In this document: positions 10,043 through 19,776 of the stretch, one piece after another | Position numbering within the stretch: position 1 is the first letter of the stretch | How the letters are laid out: each line of letters starts with the position of its first letter | Assembly: GCA_947629645.1 (NCBI GenBank) | Contig: CANREV010000011.1 | Coordinates: 16,316 to 80,315 of the forward strand | Origin: an uncultured Acetatifactor sp. | Lineage (GTDB): Bacteria > Bacillota > Clostridia > Lachnospirales > Lachnospiraceae | DNA length: 64,000 nt | Direction of reading: 5' to 3' | The notes under the pieces: generated by a model | What the model was told of the DNA's origin: nothing | The model's input: only the letters and a program-made list of their open reading frames with translations | Database searches by the model: none | Made by a program: the position numbers and the translations under genes

Positions 10043-10083
10043 GATGCCCTTCTCCTTGCCAGTAACGTAAATACCGCTGTTAA

Positions 10084-11208
10084 TTAATAATTTCCAAGTA
10101 TCTTCATGTTCCGCGCCTCATCCCGCAAACCTCTGAGCGCATTTTTCACAGCGCTGTCCGCCAGATTACCCTCGAAGTCGATGAAAAAACGATACTCCCA
10201 GTTGCGCCCCTCGATGGGACGGCTCTCGATCTTTGTCATGTTCAGATTATTATAAATGAAATGGGACAGCATATGATACAGAGAGCCGCTCTCATGAGGC
10301 ACCTCAAAACAGATACTGACCTTTTTCGCGTCTTTTTGGAAGATCTTCTGGTTGGTAACGATAATAAACCTTGTGGAATTCGTGCCGGAATGATTCACCC
10401 CTCTTTGCAGGACCTCCAGGCCATAAACCTTACCCGCGTGCTCACTGGCGATAGCCGCCTGCGTTTTGTCCTTGTCATCGGCCACTTTCTTAGCCGCAAA
10501 GGCATTATTCTGCATACTGATCTGCTGCCAGTCATGGTTCTCCAGAAAACGGGCGCTCTGCATCAAAGACTGGGGGTGGGAATACACCGTCCGGATATCG
10601 GACATCTTGGCGCCTGGAACACCCAGCAGACAATGCTCAATCCGTATGATCTGTTCTCCCACGATATAATTTTCATATTCCTGAAGCAGATCGTAAATCT
10701 CGTTCACAATCCCCGCAGTGGAATTCTCTATGGGAAGCACCGCGAAATCCGCGCTGCCTTCCTCAATAGCGGCCATGGCGTCCCGAAAGGTATCCACATG
10801 AAAACTATTAACCTGATCCCCGAAATACTGCATCATTGCCGCCTGCGAATAAGCTCCTTCCGCTCCCTGGAAAACAACTCTGGCTTTCTTTGTGTCCAGC
10901 TCGTCCACGCCGATAAAGGGCAGTTTCCCGAGACTTCCGTTATCCGCAAGCAGCTGATACTGCAATTTCCTGCTCATGGACATGATCTGTTCAAAAAGTT
11001 CCTCCACGCCGTGGCTGTTAAATTCGTTGTGGGTCAGAGACCTGACTTTAGCCAGCTTTTCCAACTCCCGCTGTTTATCAAAAACCTTTTTTCCCACCCT
11101 GATCTTATACTCTGCCACCTGTCTGCAAAGCTCCATGCGCTGCTCGTAAAGTTCCACAATCTGCGCGTCTATCACATCCAGTTTATCCCGCAATTCCAGT
11201 AAATCCAT
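10084..11208 (-). CDS. pheA: Bifunctional chorismate mutase / prephenate dehydratase
   Basis: The 374-residue P-protein makes phenylpyruvate from chorismate for phenylalanine synthesis. Residues 1-85 are an AroQ chorismate mutase (LRDKLDVIDAQIVELYEQR). Residues about 105-285 are prephenate dehydratase, with VVFQGAEGAYSQAA and a GTNSTRFIIV motif holding the catalytic Thr. A C-terminal ACT domain follows, with the Phe-sensing ESRP motif. The start at 11208 is preferred since GAGGAAAT lies just before it; a second ATG 12 bases upstream is less well placed. Confidence 0.95.
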   Translation of the reverse strand: MDLLELRDKLDVIDAQIVELYEQRMELCRQVAEYKIRVGKKVFDKQRELEKLAKVRSLTHNEFNSHGVEELFEQIMSMSRKLQYQLLADNGSLGKLPFIGVDELDTKKARVVFQGAEGAYSQAAMMQYFGDQVNSFHVDTFRDAMAAIEEGSADFAVLPIENSTAGIVNEIYDLLQEYENYIVGEQIIRIEHCLLGVPGAKMSDIRTVYSHPQSLMQSARFLENHDWQQISMQNNAFAAKKVADDKDKTQAAIASEHAGKVYGLEVLQRGVNHSGTNSTRFIIVTNQKIFQKDAKKVSICFEVPHESGSLYHMLSHFIYNNLNMTKIESRPIEGRNWEYRFFIDFEGNLADSAVKNALRGLRDEARNMKILGNY

Positions 11209-11424
11209 ATTTCCTCTCATTCTGCCGCCACGGCGGCCTTTTCCTGGATAAAAAATCTGATTCCCTATTTCTGTCCCGCTCTTTTATCCTCGTATCATTA
11301 CCCTTAATCTTATACCAAAACATTCTTGATAGCAAGCAAAAAGCATTGTATACTTAAATAGCAAGGTAACGGGCGCTGTACCGCCCCATATTTGCAAAAA
11401 TCATAACAGAATCGAGGGATCCTT

Positions 11425-12444
11425 ATGAACACAAAGCAAAAAAGAATCGTGATCGGCGTGATCCTTGCACTGGTGCTGATCACCCTGATGGTAACGCTCA
11501 CTTTGATGCAGCGCGTTTCCATGAACCCTGAGGGCACGATTGGCAACACCGCCGGCAATATAAACAACGGCGGCCTCTACTGCGAATACGATGGCCGGGT
11601 CTACTTTGCCAACTCTTTTGACGGAGGCAGCCTTTTCTCCATGAATCCCGATGAGAGCGATATCCGGAGGCTGAACAACCTGGAGGTACACAATATCCTT
11701 GCGGGGGGCAAATATCTCTACTATTTCCAGACAGGCGCCACCAATAACTCCGGCTTTGGCCAGATCGATGGCATGAGGTCCTTTGACCGCTGCCAGTTAA
11801 ACGGAAAAGATTCCGTCTCTCTCACCAGGGATGTGGTAACTTCCGCCCAGCTGGTAGACAATTACATCTACATGCTGACGGCTGCCAACGATGGTCCCGC
11901 CTTTTATAAAATGAAAATTGATAAAACAGATCAGACAGATCTCGCCGCTCTTTCCATCAATCCCGCCTGCGCCCAGGACGGCATCATCTACTATAATGGC
12001 GTGGAAGCGGATCACTACCTGTACGCTCTGAACACCGCCAACGATTCCATTTCCGAAGTCTGGGCCGGAAACCTCTGGTATCCTGTCCTGTCCGGCGATT
12101 ACGTCTATTATATGGATGTGGAAAACAATTACAGACTCTGCCGCTATTCCCTGTCCCAGAAGGTGGTTGAAGTTTTGACCGAGGACAGAGCGGACTGCTT
12201 TAATGTGGGCAGCGGCTACATTTACTATCAGAAAAACGGCAACGATCCCCAGCTGATCTGCATGAGAACGGACGGTACCGGAGCCATGGTCATTGCGGAT
12301 GGCAATTACACCAATATCAACATGACTTCACAGTACGTCTATTTCAGGGCCTTTGACGATGATGCCACCGTGTATCACTCTTACATAGGAAGCGGCAGCT
12401 ACTCAGAGTTTACCGCCGCGCTGGAAGCCTCCGCCGCCAAATAA
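11425..12444 (+). CDS. DUF5050 beta-propeller-like membrane-anchored protein
   Basis: The 339-residue product has an N-terminal membrane helix (residues about 8-28) followed by an extracytoplasmic region with repeated blades such as GGLYCEYDGRVYFAN, GGKYLYYFQTG, GIIYYNGVEADHYLYAL and SGDYVYYMD. This is the pattern of DUF5050 proteins, predicted beta-propellers at the Firmicute cell surface. The ligand is unknown. It is transcribed alone on the plus strand, divergent from pheA, with GAGGGATCC before the ATG. Confidence 0.82.
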   Translation: MNTKQKRIVIGVILALVLITLMVTLTLMQRVSMNPEGTIGNTAGNINNGGLYCEYDGRVYFANSFDGGSLFSMNPDESDIRRLNNLEVHNILAGGKYLYYFQTGATNNSGFGQIDGMRSFDRCQLNGKDSVSLTRDVVTSAQLVDNYIYMLTAANDGPAFYKMKIDKTDQTDLAALSINPACAQDGIIYYNGVEADHYLYALNTANDSISEVWAGNLWYPVLSGDYVYYMDVENNYRLCRYSLSQKVVEVLTEDRADCFNVGSGYIYYQKNGNDPQLICMRTDGTGAMVIADGNYTNINMTSQYVYFRAFDDDATVYHSYIGSGSYSEFTAALEASAAK

Positions 12445-12508
12445 AACATGCCTGACAGCTTTATTCCCGCAGGCTGTGAGCCGGACGCCATGGCTGCGCA
12501 CTCATCTT

Positions 12509-12853
12509 TTATTCCTCAATGTGATCCAATCCCTGGCTGAGTATGGTCACGATATGATCGTCCGCCAGCGAATAAAAAATCGTCTTTCCATCCCTGCGGT
12601 TCTTGACCAGATCCATCTGTTTCAGGACCCGCAGCTGGTGGGAGATCGCCGACTGGGACATTCCCAGCACCGCCGCAATGTCATAAACGCACATCTCAGA
12701 ACACAAGAGCACATACAATATCTTAAGCCTTGTCCCATCTCCAAAGACCTTGAACAGCTCCGCCAGATCCTGCAGTTCCTCCTCCGGCGGCATCTTATCA
12801 TCTATTTCTTTCAATACCTGTTCTTTCACACGGATATAAGTCGTCTCTTCCAT
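12509..12853 (-). CDS. ArsR/SmtB-family metal-responsive repressor
   Basis: This 114-residue winged-helix protein has the recognition helix MSQSAISHQLRVLKQMDLV. Near its C-terminus it carries a D-x-H-x10-H-x2-E pattern (DDH then HIEE), the alpha-5 metal site of SmtB/CzrA-type zinc or cobalt sensors. The alpha-3 site is incomplete, with a single Cys in SEMCVYD, so arsenic or cadmium sensing is less likely. The target gene is not evident: no metal pump is adjacent. It lies convergent with the DUF5050 gene. Confidence 0.88.
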   Translation of the reverse strand: MEETTYIRVKEQVLKEIDDKMPPEEELQDLAELFKVFGDGTRLKILYVLLCSEMCVYDIAAVLGMSQSAISHQLRVLKQMDLVKNRRDGKTIFYSLADDHIVTILSQGLDHIEE

Positions 12854-12981
12854 TGCCCTGTTCCTTTCTACTCTTATTACATTCTAGCACAAACCGCTTT
12901 CTCTCCGCAAATCATTTGTCGGCCATTGACTTTCATCGGCAAAGGACGGTTTCCGGCAACGATCCAGACACCGGCCAGCCT

Positions 12982-14085
12982 TTATTTCTCACTGGGTGTA
13001 AAATATCGTTCCATTCCCTGAGTCATAATAAGATTTCCTTCCTCATCCACAAACAACGCCTCCGCGTGGTATTTTTCCGCCAGTTTCATTCCCTCCTCAG
13101 GCCCCGACACAAAGCACGCCGTAGACAAAGCATCGCTCAAAAAACCGCTGTCCGACAGAATGGTAACGCTTTGCACTCCGCCTGCCGCAGGGTATCCGGT
13201 GGCGGGATCCAGAATATGATGATAACGCACCCCGTCCGCCTCCACATATCGCTCATAATCGCCGGAAGTGGAAACGCACCAGGTTCCTTCCAGCGACAAC
13301 AAACCAATGACGGAAGAAGTATCCGCAGGATCCGTAATGGCCACTTGAAACAGGCTTTGATCCGGTTTCTGGCCGTAAACCAGGACGCTCCCTCCTGCGC
13401 AGATCACCGCACCCGAAATGTTTTCCTGCCTCTCCAGCCAGCTTCTTACCTCATCCAGCGCAGCGCCCTTCCCCACGGCACCCAGATCCAGCTCCATCCC
13501 CTGGGGAAGACTGAGTACATAACCTTCCCCGGAAGGAGAACGCTCCAACACCAGTTTCCCGCTCCCGCAATCGTCCAGCGCGTCCAGAATCTTCTGATGG
13601 TCCGGAACTTCAAACACGCCCTCCCTTGTTCCTCCCGCCCATCCATCGATATCCCAGAGCCGGATTACCGGCTCCAGCGTTACGTCAAAAGCGCCTTCGG
13701 AATCTTTCCACATTTCCACACAATTTTCCAACAACGCTCCCAATGAGTCCGATATCATCACTTTATCAACGGTCTCTTCCGCTGCAGCGCCGCCTTGCGC
13801 AGCACCGTCCAAAGAAGAACGATGATTCACCTTGTAGATTTCCGCGGTTTCCAGACGTCTGGACAGCGTATCCCGCTCCAGGCTTTCGATCAGCGAAAAA
13901 ATCTCTCCCGCCGCTTCCTCTCCTTTCTCGGAAGCGTAAATACTTTCCTGAATCACAGTTCCCATTGCCACATCCGTGCGGGTGTATCTTTCCGGCGTAT
14001 CAGATGCCTTCCCACAGCCGAAAAACAGCGCCACAGTAAAAAAAGCTAAGGCGCCCGGCACGAAAAATCTCTTTCTCTTCCTCAT
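12982..14085 (-). CDS. apbE: FAD:protein FMN transferase, lipoprotein (ApbE)
   Basis: The 367-residue protein attaches FMN covalently to Thr of flavoproteins such as Rnf/Nqr subunits. It starts with a lipoprotein signal (RKRKR, hydrophobic core, LFFGC). It then shows the ApbE motifs TDVAMGTVIQ, ELDLGAVGKGAALDEV and HHILDPATGYPA, with the metal-binding Asp/Thr region near the C-terminus (SDALSTACFV). The start at 14085 fits the signal peptide; an ATG at 14115 is possible. It is divergent from, and very close to, the NusG-II gene, a common partner in Firmicutes. Confidence 0.92.
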   Translation of the reverse strand: MRKRKRFFVPGALAFFTVALFFGCGKASDTPERYTRTDVAMGTVIQESIYASEKGEEAAGEIFSLIESLERDTLSRRLETAEIYKVNHRSSLDGAAQGGAAAEETVDKVMISDSLGALLENCVEMWKDSEGAFDVTLEPVIRLWDIDGWAGGTREGVFEVPDHQKILDALDDCGSGKLVLERSPSGEGYVLSLPQGMELDLGAVGKGAALDEVRSWLERQENISGAVICAGGSVLVYGQKPDQSLFQVAITDPADTSSVIGLLSLEGTWCVSTSGDYERYVEADGVRYHHILDPATGYPAAGGVQSVTILSDSGFLSDALSTACFVSGPEEGMKLAEKYHAEALFVDEEGNLIMTQGMERYFTPSEK

Positions 14086-14139
14086 TTTTTTTGTTATACT
14101 TGAATCAATAATCATAATTCACCAACACAGGAGATTTCC

Positions 14140-14538
14140 TTGACCAAAAAACGGAACTATAAAATAACTGCTGCTTTTATAATTATTGCGCTTTGTCTGG
14201 CGCTGACCGGCAGTCTGCTGGCCATTTTTTACGCCGACTCCGATCATGGTACATACATCGCGGATATCTACCAGGACGGTGTTTTGCTGCAAAGTATCCC
14301 TTTAAGTGAAGGGACCTCTCCCTACCGTTTTACTGTTACCGGCGAGGGAGGATGCACCAACGAGATCGAAGTCCGGGACGGCGCCATCGCCGTCATCTCC
14401 GCGGACTGTCCCGACAAGCTCTGTGTTCATCAGGGCTTTATCAGCAATACCAGACTTCCCATCGTGTGTCTGCCAAACAGACTGGTGATCCGGCTTCGGG
14501 AAAACAGCTGCGATGCGCCGGATGCGTTGGCCTACTGA
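14140..14538 (+). CDS. NusG domain II-like secreted protein
   Basis: The 132-residue product starts at TTG, supported by CAGGAG seven bases upstream. It has an N-terminal signal/anchor helix and then a small beta-rich domain ending in CPDKLCVHQGFI and ICLPNRLVIR-type motifs. This is the NusG domain II family (PF07009), found next to ApbE and Gx transporter genes, probably in a membrane redox or quinone/prenyl context. The conserved Cys pair CPDKLC is present. The precise role is unknown. Confidence 0.85.
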   Translation: MTKKRNYKITAAFIIIALCLALTGSLLAIFYADSDHGTYIADIYQDGVLLQSIPLSEGTSPYRFTVTGEGGCTNEIEVRDGAIAVISADCPDKLCVHQGFISNTRLPIVCLPNRLVIRLRENSCDAPDALAY

Positions 14539-14663
14539 AACTTCCGCCGTATCCGCGGACGAGAAGCGCACCCGGCGCGCTTCTCCCACTCCGATATCTT
14601 TAACCGTTCCTCACCCAAAAACCGCGCGTTATATTTTCACCAGAAAGGAAGGAATCTTTTGAT

Positions 14664-15182
14664 ATGGAAAACAGGATACCCCTGCGGAAACTCACTCTCC
14701 TGGCGCTCTTTACCGCGCTGTCACTGGCCATCTACGCGGCGGAAAGCGCCATTCCCCCGCTCATTCCCCTGCCCGGCATCAAACTGGGCCTGGCCAACAT
14801 TATCACCCTGATCCTTCTGCGGCATGGACCCGCGAAGGATGCCTTTTTCGTTCTGGTCGCCAGAATCCTGTTGTCCGCCCTTTTGTTCGGTCAGGTTTTA
14901 AGCCTGCTTTACAGTTTCATCGGAGGCTGCCTGAGTTTTTGCATCATGTATATTTCCAATCGACTGTTATATAAAAAGTTTCCTTTTCTCACAGGCGCTC
15001 TGGGAGGACTGTTCCACAATCTGGGGCAGCTTCTTACGGCCTTTGTCATCACATCCTCCGCCGGTGTGTTCGCCTACACGCCTTACCTGGTCATAAGCGG
15101 TATTCTGACCGGACTGTTCACAGGTCTGTGCGCCTGTTTTGCCAGCCGCTATCTCCTTCCCCACATATCTCATTTTTCGTAA
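14664..15182 (+). CDS. Gx transporter family membrane protein
   Basis: This 172-residue protein has five to six membrane helices with many glycines and the opening LRKLTLLALFTALSLAIYAAE. This matches the 'Gx transporter' family (PF07456, formerly heptaprenyl diphosphate synthase component I), related to ECF S-components. It follows the NusG-II gene after 125 bases that contain a GAGAAGCG/CGCTTCTC hairpin without a T tail. With divergent apbE it forms the usual three-gene neighbourhood. Substrate is unknown. Confidence 0.85.
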   Translation: MENRIPLRKLTLLALFTALSLAIYAAESAIPPLIPLPGIKLGLANIITLILLRHGPAKDAFFVLVARILLSALLFGQVLSLLYSFIGGCLSFCIMYISNRLLYKKFPFLTGALGGLFHNLGQLLTAFVITSSAGVFAYTPYLVISGILTGLFTGLCACFASRYLLPHISHFS

Positions 15183-15225
15183 CAGCGCGTCCTTCGGCGG
15201 AATGTATGTTTTGATTTCCAATACA

Positions 15226-16062
15226 TCAGACGTTGTTCAGATTTTCCAAAAGCTGAGCAACCGTCTTCCCCAGGAGAGGATGTCTGTAATTGGGCGCCAG
15301 TTCGCATAAAGGCTCCAACACAAAGCTGCGGTTTTCCATGTCCTGATGAGGGATCACCAGTCTGTCGTCCTCAAAGACCAGCTTATCATAAAAAATAATG
15401 TCCAGATCCAGCGTTCTGGGACCCCAGCGCTGCTTTCGCTCTCTCCCCGCCGCCGCTTCCATCTCATGAAGCGCATCCAGCAGTTCCGTTGGCGGCAGTA
15501 ATGTCTCAATCTCCACGGCTCCGTTTAAAAAATCCTCCTGTTCCACGCCGCCATAAGGTTTGGTAACGATCAGTCCCGACACATTGCGCACCCTGATAAG
15601 CGGATGCGCCTCCAGTGCGTCAATGGCGCCCCGAAGATAACTTTCCCGATCCCCCATATTGGAACCGATGCTCAGATAAACCTTGTGCCAGCTTCTCGAG
15701 ATTTTTACGGAGACACATCCGAAAGGCAGTTCAATAGGCGCCTCCGGCTTTCTGATTTCTAAATCCACCTTTGAAATCAAATCGTATTTTAACAAAATGG
15801 CCTGTGCAAGTCCTTCCGCTACTGTTTCAATCAGGTCATATTTCTTTTCCTGCATCCATTCCGTGATGAAATGGCACACATCAGAATAGTTGGTAGACAG
15901 TTCCAGATTATCCTCCCTCGCAGATTTGCGGATATCCGTGTAAAGCGTTGCATTGACCATAAATGTCTGCCCTTTGCGCTTTTCTGCCGGAAAAACCCCG
16001 TGATAAGCGTATACCTCCAGCATTTCAATACGGATTTCATCTTTAGCGTTTTCCAGGTACAT
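15226..16062 (-). CDS. folBK: Dihydroneopterin aldolase / HPPK fusion
   Basis: The 278-residue bifunctional enzyme catalyses two folate steps. Residues 1-120 are dihydroneopterin aldolase (VYAYHGVFPAEKRKGQTF, with the later TVAEGLAQAIL). Residues about 128-278 are 6-hydroxymethyl-dihydropterin pyrophosphokinase, with LSIGSNMGDRESYL and the signature RWGPRTLDLDIIFYD. The start shares its base region with the folP stop (16062), giving coupled translation. It is the last gene of the fol operon. Confidence 0.95.
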   Translation of the reverse strand: MYLENAKDEIRIEMLEVYAYHGVFPAEKRKGQTFMVNATLYTDIRKSAREDNLELSTNYSDVCHFITEWMQEKKYDLIETVAEGLAQAILLKYDLISKVDLEIRKPEAPIELPFGCVSVKISRSWHKVYLSIGSNMGDRESYLRGAIDALEAHPLIRVRNVSGLIVTKPYGGVEQEDFLNGAVEIETLLPPTELLDALHEMEAAAGRERKQRWGPRTLDLDIIFYDKLVFEDDRLVIPHQDMENRSFVLEPLCELAPNYRHPLLGKTVAQLLENLNNV

Positions 16063-16877
16063 TATTTTACGCCTCCTCCTAAAATTGCTTCCGTCATCCT
16101 GATCGCCCTGACATTTTCCTTCACATCATGGACGCGCACAAACATACAGCCTTTCATCACGCCGATAACCGTGGTGGCAAGCGTTCCTTCCAACCGTTCA
16201 TTGACAGGCAGATCCAGCGTAAGCCCCACCACCGATTTGCGGCTGCAGCCTAAAAGAAGCGGGCAGCCTAACTCATGCAGACGCTCCAGACGGCGGATGA
16301 TCTCCAGATTCTGCTCATAGGTCTTGGCAAAGCCAACGCCCGGGTCCAAAATGATCTTATCCTGCTTTATCCCCGCTTTCTTGGCCAGTATCAGCGTCCC
16401 TTCCAGGTCTTTCACCACATCTTCCACGAAATTTCCGTAATTCTGCTCCCTCCTGTTATGCATCAGACAACAAGGCAGGCCGCTCCTTGAAATAACATTC
16501 GCTATTATATTATCATGTTTTAATCCCTGGATATCGTTGATTAAGTCTGCCCCCGCATCAATTCCCGCCTTGGCCACTTCCCCTTTGTAAGTATCCAGGG
16601 AAACGGGCACATCAAATCCGGCCTTGACAGCCTCGATTATAGGAACCACTCTGGCGGCCTCCTCCCGGGCAGACAGGGGCGTGTATCCGGGTCTGGTGGA
16701 TTCTCCGCCGATATCAATGACATCGGCGCCCTCACGAACCATTTCCTCAACATGTTTTAACGCGCTGTCCCTATCGTTCCATTTTCCCCCATCGGAAAAA
16801 GAATCCGGCGTAACATTGAGAATCCCCATCACATAAGTATGTCCGCTTGTCAAAAAATCTCTGCCGCCAATCTTCAT
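16062..16877 (-). CDS. folP: Dihydropteroate synthase
   Basis: The 271-residue TIM barrel condenses dihydropterin pyrophosphate with p-aminobenzoate. Signatures seen are MGILNVTPDSFSDGG, DIGGESTRPG, INDIQGL, LDPGVGFAKT and GCSRKSVVG, including the substrate Arg/Lys residues targeted by sulfonamides. The start at 16877 is chosen because GGAGG lies six bases upstream; another ATG two codons before would sit on the binding site. It lies between the HD gene and folBK in the folate operon. Confidence 0.96.
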   Translation of the reverse strand: MKIGGRDFLTSGHTYVMGILNVTPDSFSDGGKWNDRDSALKHVEEMVREGADVIDIGGESTRPGYTPLSAREEAARVVPIIEAVKAGFDVPVSLDTYKGEVAKAGIDAGADLINDIQGLKHDNIIANVISRSGLPCCLMHNRREQNYGNFVEDVVKDLEGTLILAKKAGIKQDKIILDPGVGFAKTYEQNLEIIRRLERLHELGCPLLLGCSRKSVVGLTLDLPVNERLEGTLATTVIGVMKGCMFVRVHDVKENVRAIRMTEAILGGGVK

Positions 16878-16892
16878 ATTCATCCTCCGCCT

Positions 16893-17396
16893 TTACTGTT
16901 TCAGGGTAAGGTTCTTTTTACCGCCCTTCCAGTTACATTCACCCTGCATTTTACAGAAAAAACAGGGACGACTTGCTTTATCCGCGCGGTAAAGAATTCC
17001 CGTCAGACCCCCGGCCTCAGCGGAAGCGCTGTCCCTGTGCGCAATGATAGCCTTTATAATAACGTCTGTTTCATTTTCTTTGAAACCGCAGTCTTTCAGG
17101 ATACGGGGAGCAATCTCTGCACTGGCTGTCTCATGGGGCGTCCCTTCCGAATATTGCATGTGCTTTCCAATATCATGCAGCAGCCCTGCGGCGTAAACCA
17201 CATCTTCCCCGATTCCCTGCCCTTCTTTCAGATTCAGGATCATACCGATCCTTGCCACATCCAAAAAATGCGCCATATCATGACGGCAGAAGCACCTTTC
17301 TGCTTCTGCCGCCTGATTTTTCTCTAAGTTATCAATAAATAATTCGTGATTTAATATTTTGTCTATTCTCTCCAATATGATACCTCGATTGAACAT
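16893..17396 (-). CDS. HD-domain phosphohydrolase in folate operon
   Basis: The 167-residue protein has the HD superfamily metal residues: H in CRHDMAHFLDVARIG, HD in AAGLLHDIGKH, and downstream Asp/His residues (IIAHRDSASA). It also has a C-terminal Cys-rich patch (RPCFFCKMQGEC). It lies between folE and folP with 3-16 base gaps, so it is co-transcribed with them. The operon has no Nudix gene for removing pyrophosphate from dihydroneopterin triphosphate. This enzyme is therefore a candidate for that step, although that is inference from position. Confidence 0.85.
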   Translation of the reverse strand: MFNRGIILERIDKILNHELFIDNLEKNQAAEAERCFCRHDMAHFLDVARIGMILNLKEGQGIGEDVVYAAGLLHDIGKHMQYSEGTPHETASAEIAPRILKDCGFKENETDVIIKAIIAHRDSASAEAGGLTGILYRADKASRPCFFCKMQGECNWKGGKKNLTLKQ

Positions 17397-17399
17397 TGT

Positions 17400-17960
17400 T
17401 CACACTTTATTGATCAGTTTCAAAAATTTGTCCTGAAGTACAGGTTCCTTTTCAAAAACTCCCCTTGTGGCCATGCTGACCGTCCTGCTCCCCGGCTTTT
17501 TCACGCCGCGCATGGTCATGCACATATGCTCCGCCTCCAAAACTACCATAACTCCCTGCGGATTCAATTCCCTCATAATCGCGTCCGCGATCTGTCCGGT
17601 CATCCTCTCCTGAATCTGTAAACGTTTCGCATAGACCTCCACCGTTCTGGCAAGTTTGCTCAGTCCCACCACTTTCCCGTTGGGAATATATGCCACATGG
17701 GCCACGCCGTAAAAAGGCAGCATATGGTGCTCGCACATGGAATAAAACACGATATCCTTCTCCAGCACCATCTCACTGTCGTCAACGGTAAAGACTTTGG
17801 ATAGGTGCTGTTTCGCATCTTCGTCCATTCCCGCAAAGATCTCGCTATACATCCTCGCGATCCTGTCGGGCGTCTCCAAAAGCCCCTCGCGCAGGGGATC
17901 CTCGCCGATTCCTTCCAGCAGCAGTCTGACCGCTTCCCTGATTTTATACTGATCTACCAT
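17400..17960 (-). CDS. folE: GTP cyclohydrolase I
   Basis: The 186-residue enzyme converts GTP to dihydroneopterin triphosphate, the first folate step. It has the zinc ligands in [11 protein letters not shown] and in [11 protein letters not shown], plus [27 protein letters not shown], all diagnostic for type IA FolE. Length is standard. The ATG touches the folC stop at 17960, so the two genes are translationally coupled. Confidence 0.97.
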   Translation of the reverse strand: MVDQYKIREAVRLLLEGIGEDPLREGLLETPDRIARMYSEIFAGMDEDAKQHLSKVFTVDDSEMVLEKDIVFYSMCEHHMLPFYGVAHVAYIPNGKVVGLSKLARTVEVYAKRLQIQERMTGQIADAIMRELNPQGVMVVLEAEHMCMTMRGVKKPGSRTVSMATRGVFEKEPVLQDKFLKLINKV

Positions 17961-19261
17961 TATCTTACTGCCTTTCCGGTCTTATTTTCCACGATTTCCA
18001 TCAGACGACCCAGGTAGGACAGGGAACCGAACGCAAGAATCACATCTTCCTTTCCCGCCAGCAGGAAACTCATCTCCACCGCCTCCTCCAGGCTGTCCAC
18101 CGCCGTCACCTTAGGATGGACCGCCGCGATTTCCTTCGCGAGCTCGTACGCAGGCAGCGCCCGCGGATTATCGGGCGGAGTCACAGTGATGATATGATCC
18201 GCATAGGAAGCCGTAAGTTTGATGATCTTGTCGTATTCCTTGTCTCCCAATACCCCCATTATATAGATAATTCTTCTATTTGTAAAATAAAATTCTATGG
18301 ATTCCGCAAGTCTTTTCGCTGCATCCTCATTATGAGCTCCATCCACAATAAAGTAAGGTTTCCGACAGATCACGGAAAACCGCCCCGGCCATTTTGTCTC
18401 CGCAAGCCCCTGATAAACGGACTTCTCAGGCACAGGATAACCGCATTCCCCCAGCCGGTCCAGCACATCCAGCGCCAAAGCCGCGTTTTCCGGCTGGAAC
18501 TTCCCCGCCAGTCCGATCTTGAGTTTTTTCCGTTGTCTGTAATCAAACCGCTGCTTTTCCAATCCGTAACGGATGTTCTTAATATTTTTTTTCTCTGTTA
18601 CCGTCAGCGGGCAATTCCGTTTTCTGGCTGCTTCCGCAATCACTTTTTGCACATCTTCCGGCTGGCGGATACTGACCACACAACTTCCTGATTTAATGAT
18701 TCCCGCCTTTTGAAGCGCAATCTCAGACAGAGTATCGCCTAAAAATTTCATGTGGTCCCTGCTGATGGAGGCAAGGACCGCAACTAACGTATTCTCCACA
18801 ATGTTCGTGGCATCCAGAAGGCCTCCCATGCCCGTTTCCAGCACCACGATATCGCACTTTTTCTCCAGAAAATAAAGAAATCCCAGCGCCGTTTCAATCT
18901 CAAAGGCCGTTGGATGAGGCAGCCCTTGTGCCGTCATCTCTCCGCAGACATCTGCGATCCGCTCCATTCCCTGGCAAAGCGCTTTCACAGTAATATTTCT
19001 GTCATTGACCTGAATTCTTTCACGATATGTAAAAATAACAGGCGAAATATATCTTCCCACCCGATAACCCGCCGCTTTTAAAACAGACGCGATATAGGCG
19101 CAGACAGACCCCTTTCCATTGGTCCCCGCAACGTGGACAAACTGTAGCTCCTTTTGGGGATCTCCCAACCGCCTGCATAATTCGCGGATACTGTCAAGCC
19201 CCGGAACAATACCGGCCTTTGCCGCTTGTCCGATAAATTCCATAGCATCTTTTTCGTTCAT
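17960..19261 (-). CDS. folC: Folylpolyglutamate / dihydrofolate synthase
   Basis: The 433-residue Mur-ligase-like enzyme adds glutamate to dihydropteroate and folates. It shows the P-loop [27 protein letters not shown], the [22 protein letters not shown] motif and the C-terminal [10 protein letters not shown]. It is the first gene of the operon folC-folE-HD-folP-folBK. No riboswitch-like leader is evident in the short upstream gap. Confidence 0.95.
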   Translation of the reverse strand: MNEKDAMEFIGQAAKAGIVPGLDSIRELCRRLGDPQKELQFVHVAGTNGKGSVCAYIASVLKAAGYRVGRYISPVIFTYRERIQVNDRNITVKALCQGMERIADVCGEMTAQGLPHPTAFEIETALGFLYFLEKKCDIVVLETGMGGLLDATNIVENTLVAVLASISRDHMKFLGDTLSEIALQKAGIIKSGSCVVSIRQPEDVQKVIAEAARKRNCPLTVTEKKNIKNIRYGLEKQRFDYRQRKKLKIGLAGKFQPENAALALDVLDRLGECGYPVPEKSVYQGLAETKWPGRFSVICRKPYFIVDGAHNEDAAKRLAESIEFYFTNRRIIYIMGVLGDKEYDKIIKLTASYADHIITVTPPDNPRALPAYELAKEIAAVHPKVTAVDSLEEAVEMSFLLAGKEDVILAFGSLSYLGRLMEIVENKTGKAVR

Positions 19262-19347
19262 TTTAATCTTACCGTTCTGATATTTCCTGCCTGGTTAAAT
19301 TCCGGCTTTTTTTCATAAAAACCATTTGATTGGATATACTAAAGGAC

Positions 19348-19776
19348 ATGAAAAATAACATGAAACACTTTCTCCACAATTTTTTGATCTGCGGACTTAC
19401 CGGATGGTGTATGGAAATCCTGTTTACCGCTTTTCATTCCTTCCGCCAACGGGATCTGACACTGAAAGGGAATACGTCTCTGTGGATGTTTCCCATCTAC
19501 GGCTGCGCATCCGCTCTCTCTCCCATTATGAGACTGTTAAGGAAAAAGGCGCTGTTCCTGCGGGGTCTGACTTACATGAGTCTGATTTTTTCCGGGGAAT
19601 ACCTGACCGGACGCCTTCTGGAAAAGAGACAGCTGTGTCCTTGGAATTACAGCCGCAGCCGCTGGAACATAAAAAACCTGATCCGGCTGGACTACGCCCC
19701 TTTCTGGTTTGGCGCCGGACTGCTATTTGAAAAAATGCTTAAGGAACCGATGGAAAATGATCGTGCTCCCCTCTGA
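19348..19776 (+). CDS. Putative ABC-transporter type IV membrane protein (CmpB family)
   Basis: The 142-residue protein has about four membrane segments, the N-terminal motif FLICGLTGWCMEILFTAF and the later FSGEYLTGRLLEK---CPWNYS. These are features of PF06541 (putative ABC-transporter type IV), a Firmicute family of unknown function. The start is uncertain; ATG at 19348 follows AAAGGAC very closely, and 19360 is an alternative. The stop codon falls inside the first unit of an 18-bp repeat array. Confidence 0.75.
   Translation: MKNNMKHFLHNFLICGLTGWCMEILFTAFHSFRQRDLTLKGNTSLWMFPIYGCASALSPIMRLLRKKALFLRGLTYMSLIFSGEYLTGRLLEKRQLCPWNYSRSRWNIKNLIRLDYAPFWFGAGLLFEKMLKEPMENDRAPL

Noticed and set aside
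10261..11202. 313-residue plus-strand frame antisense to pheA
   Set aside because: Shadow of a well-supported gene; no domain or ribosome binding site.
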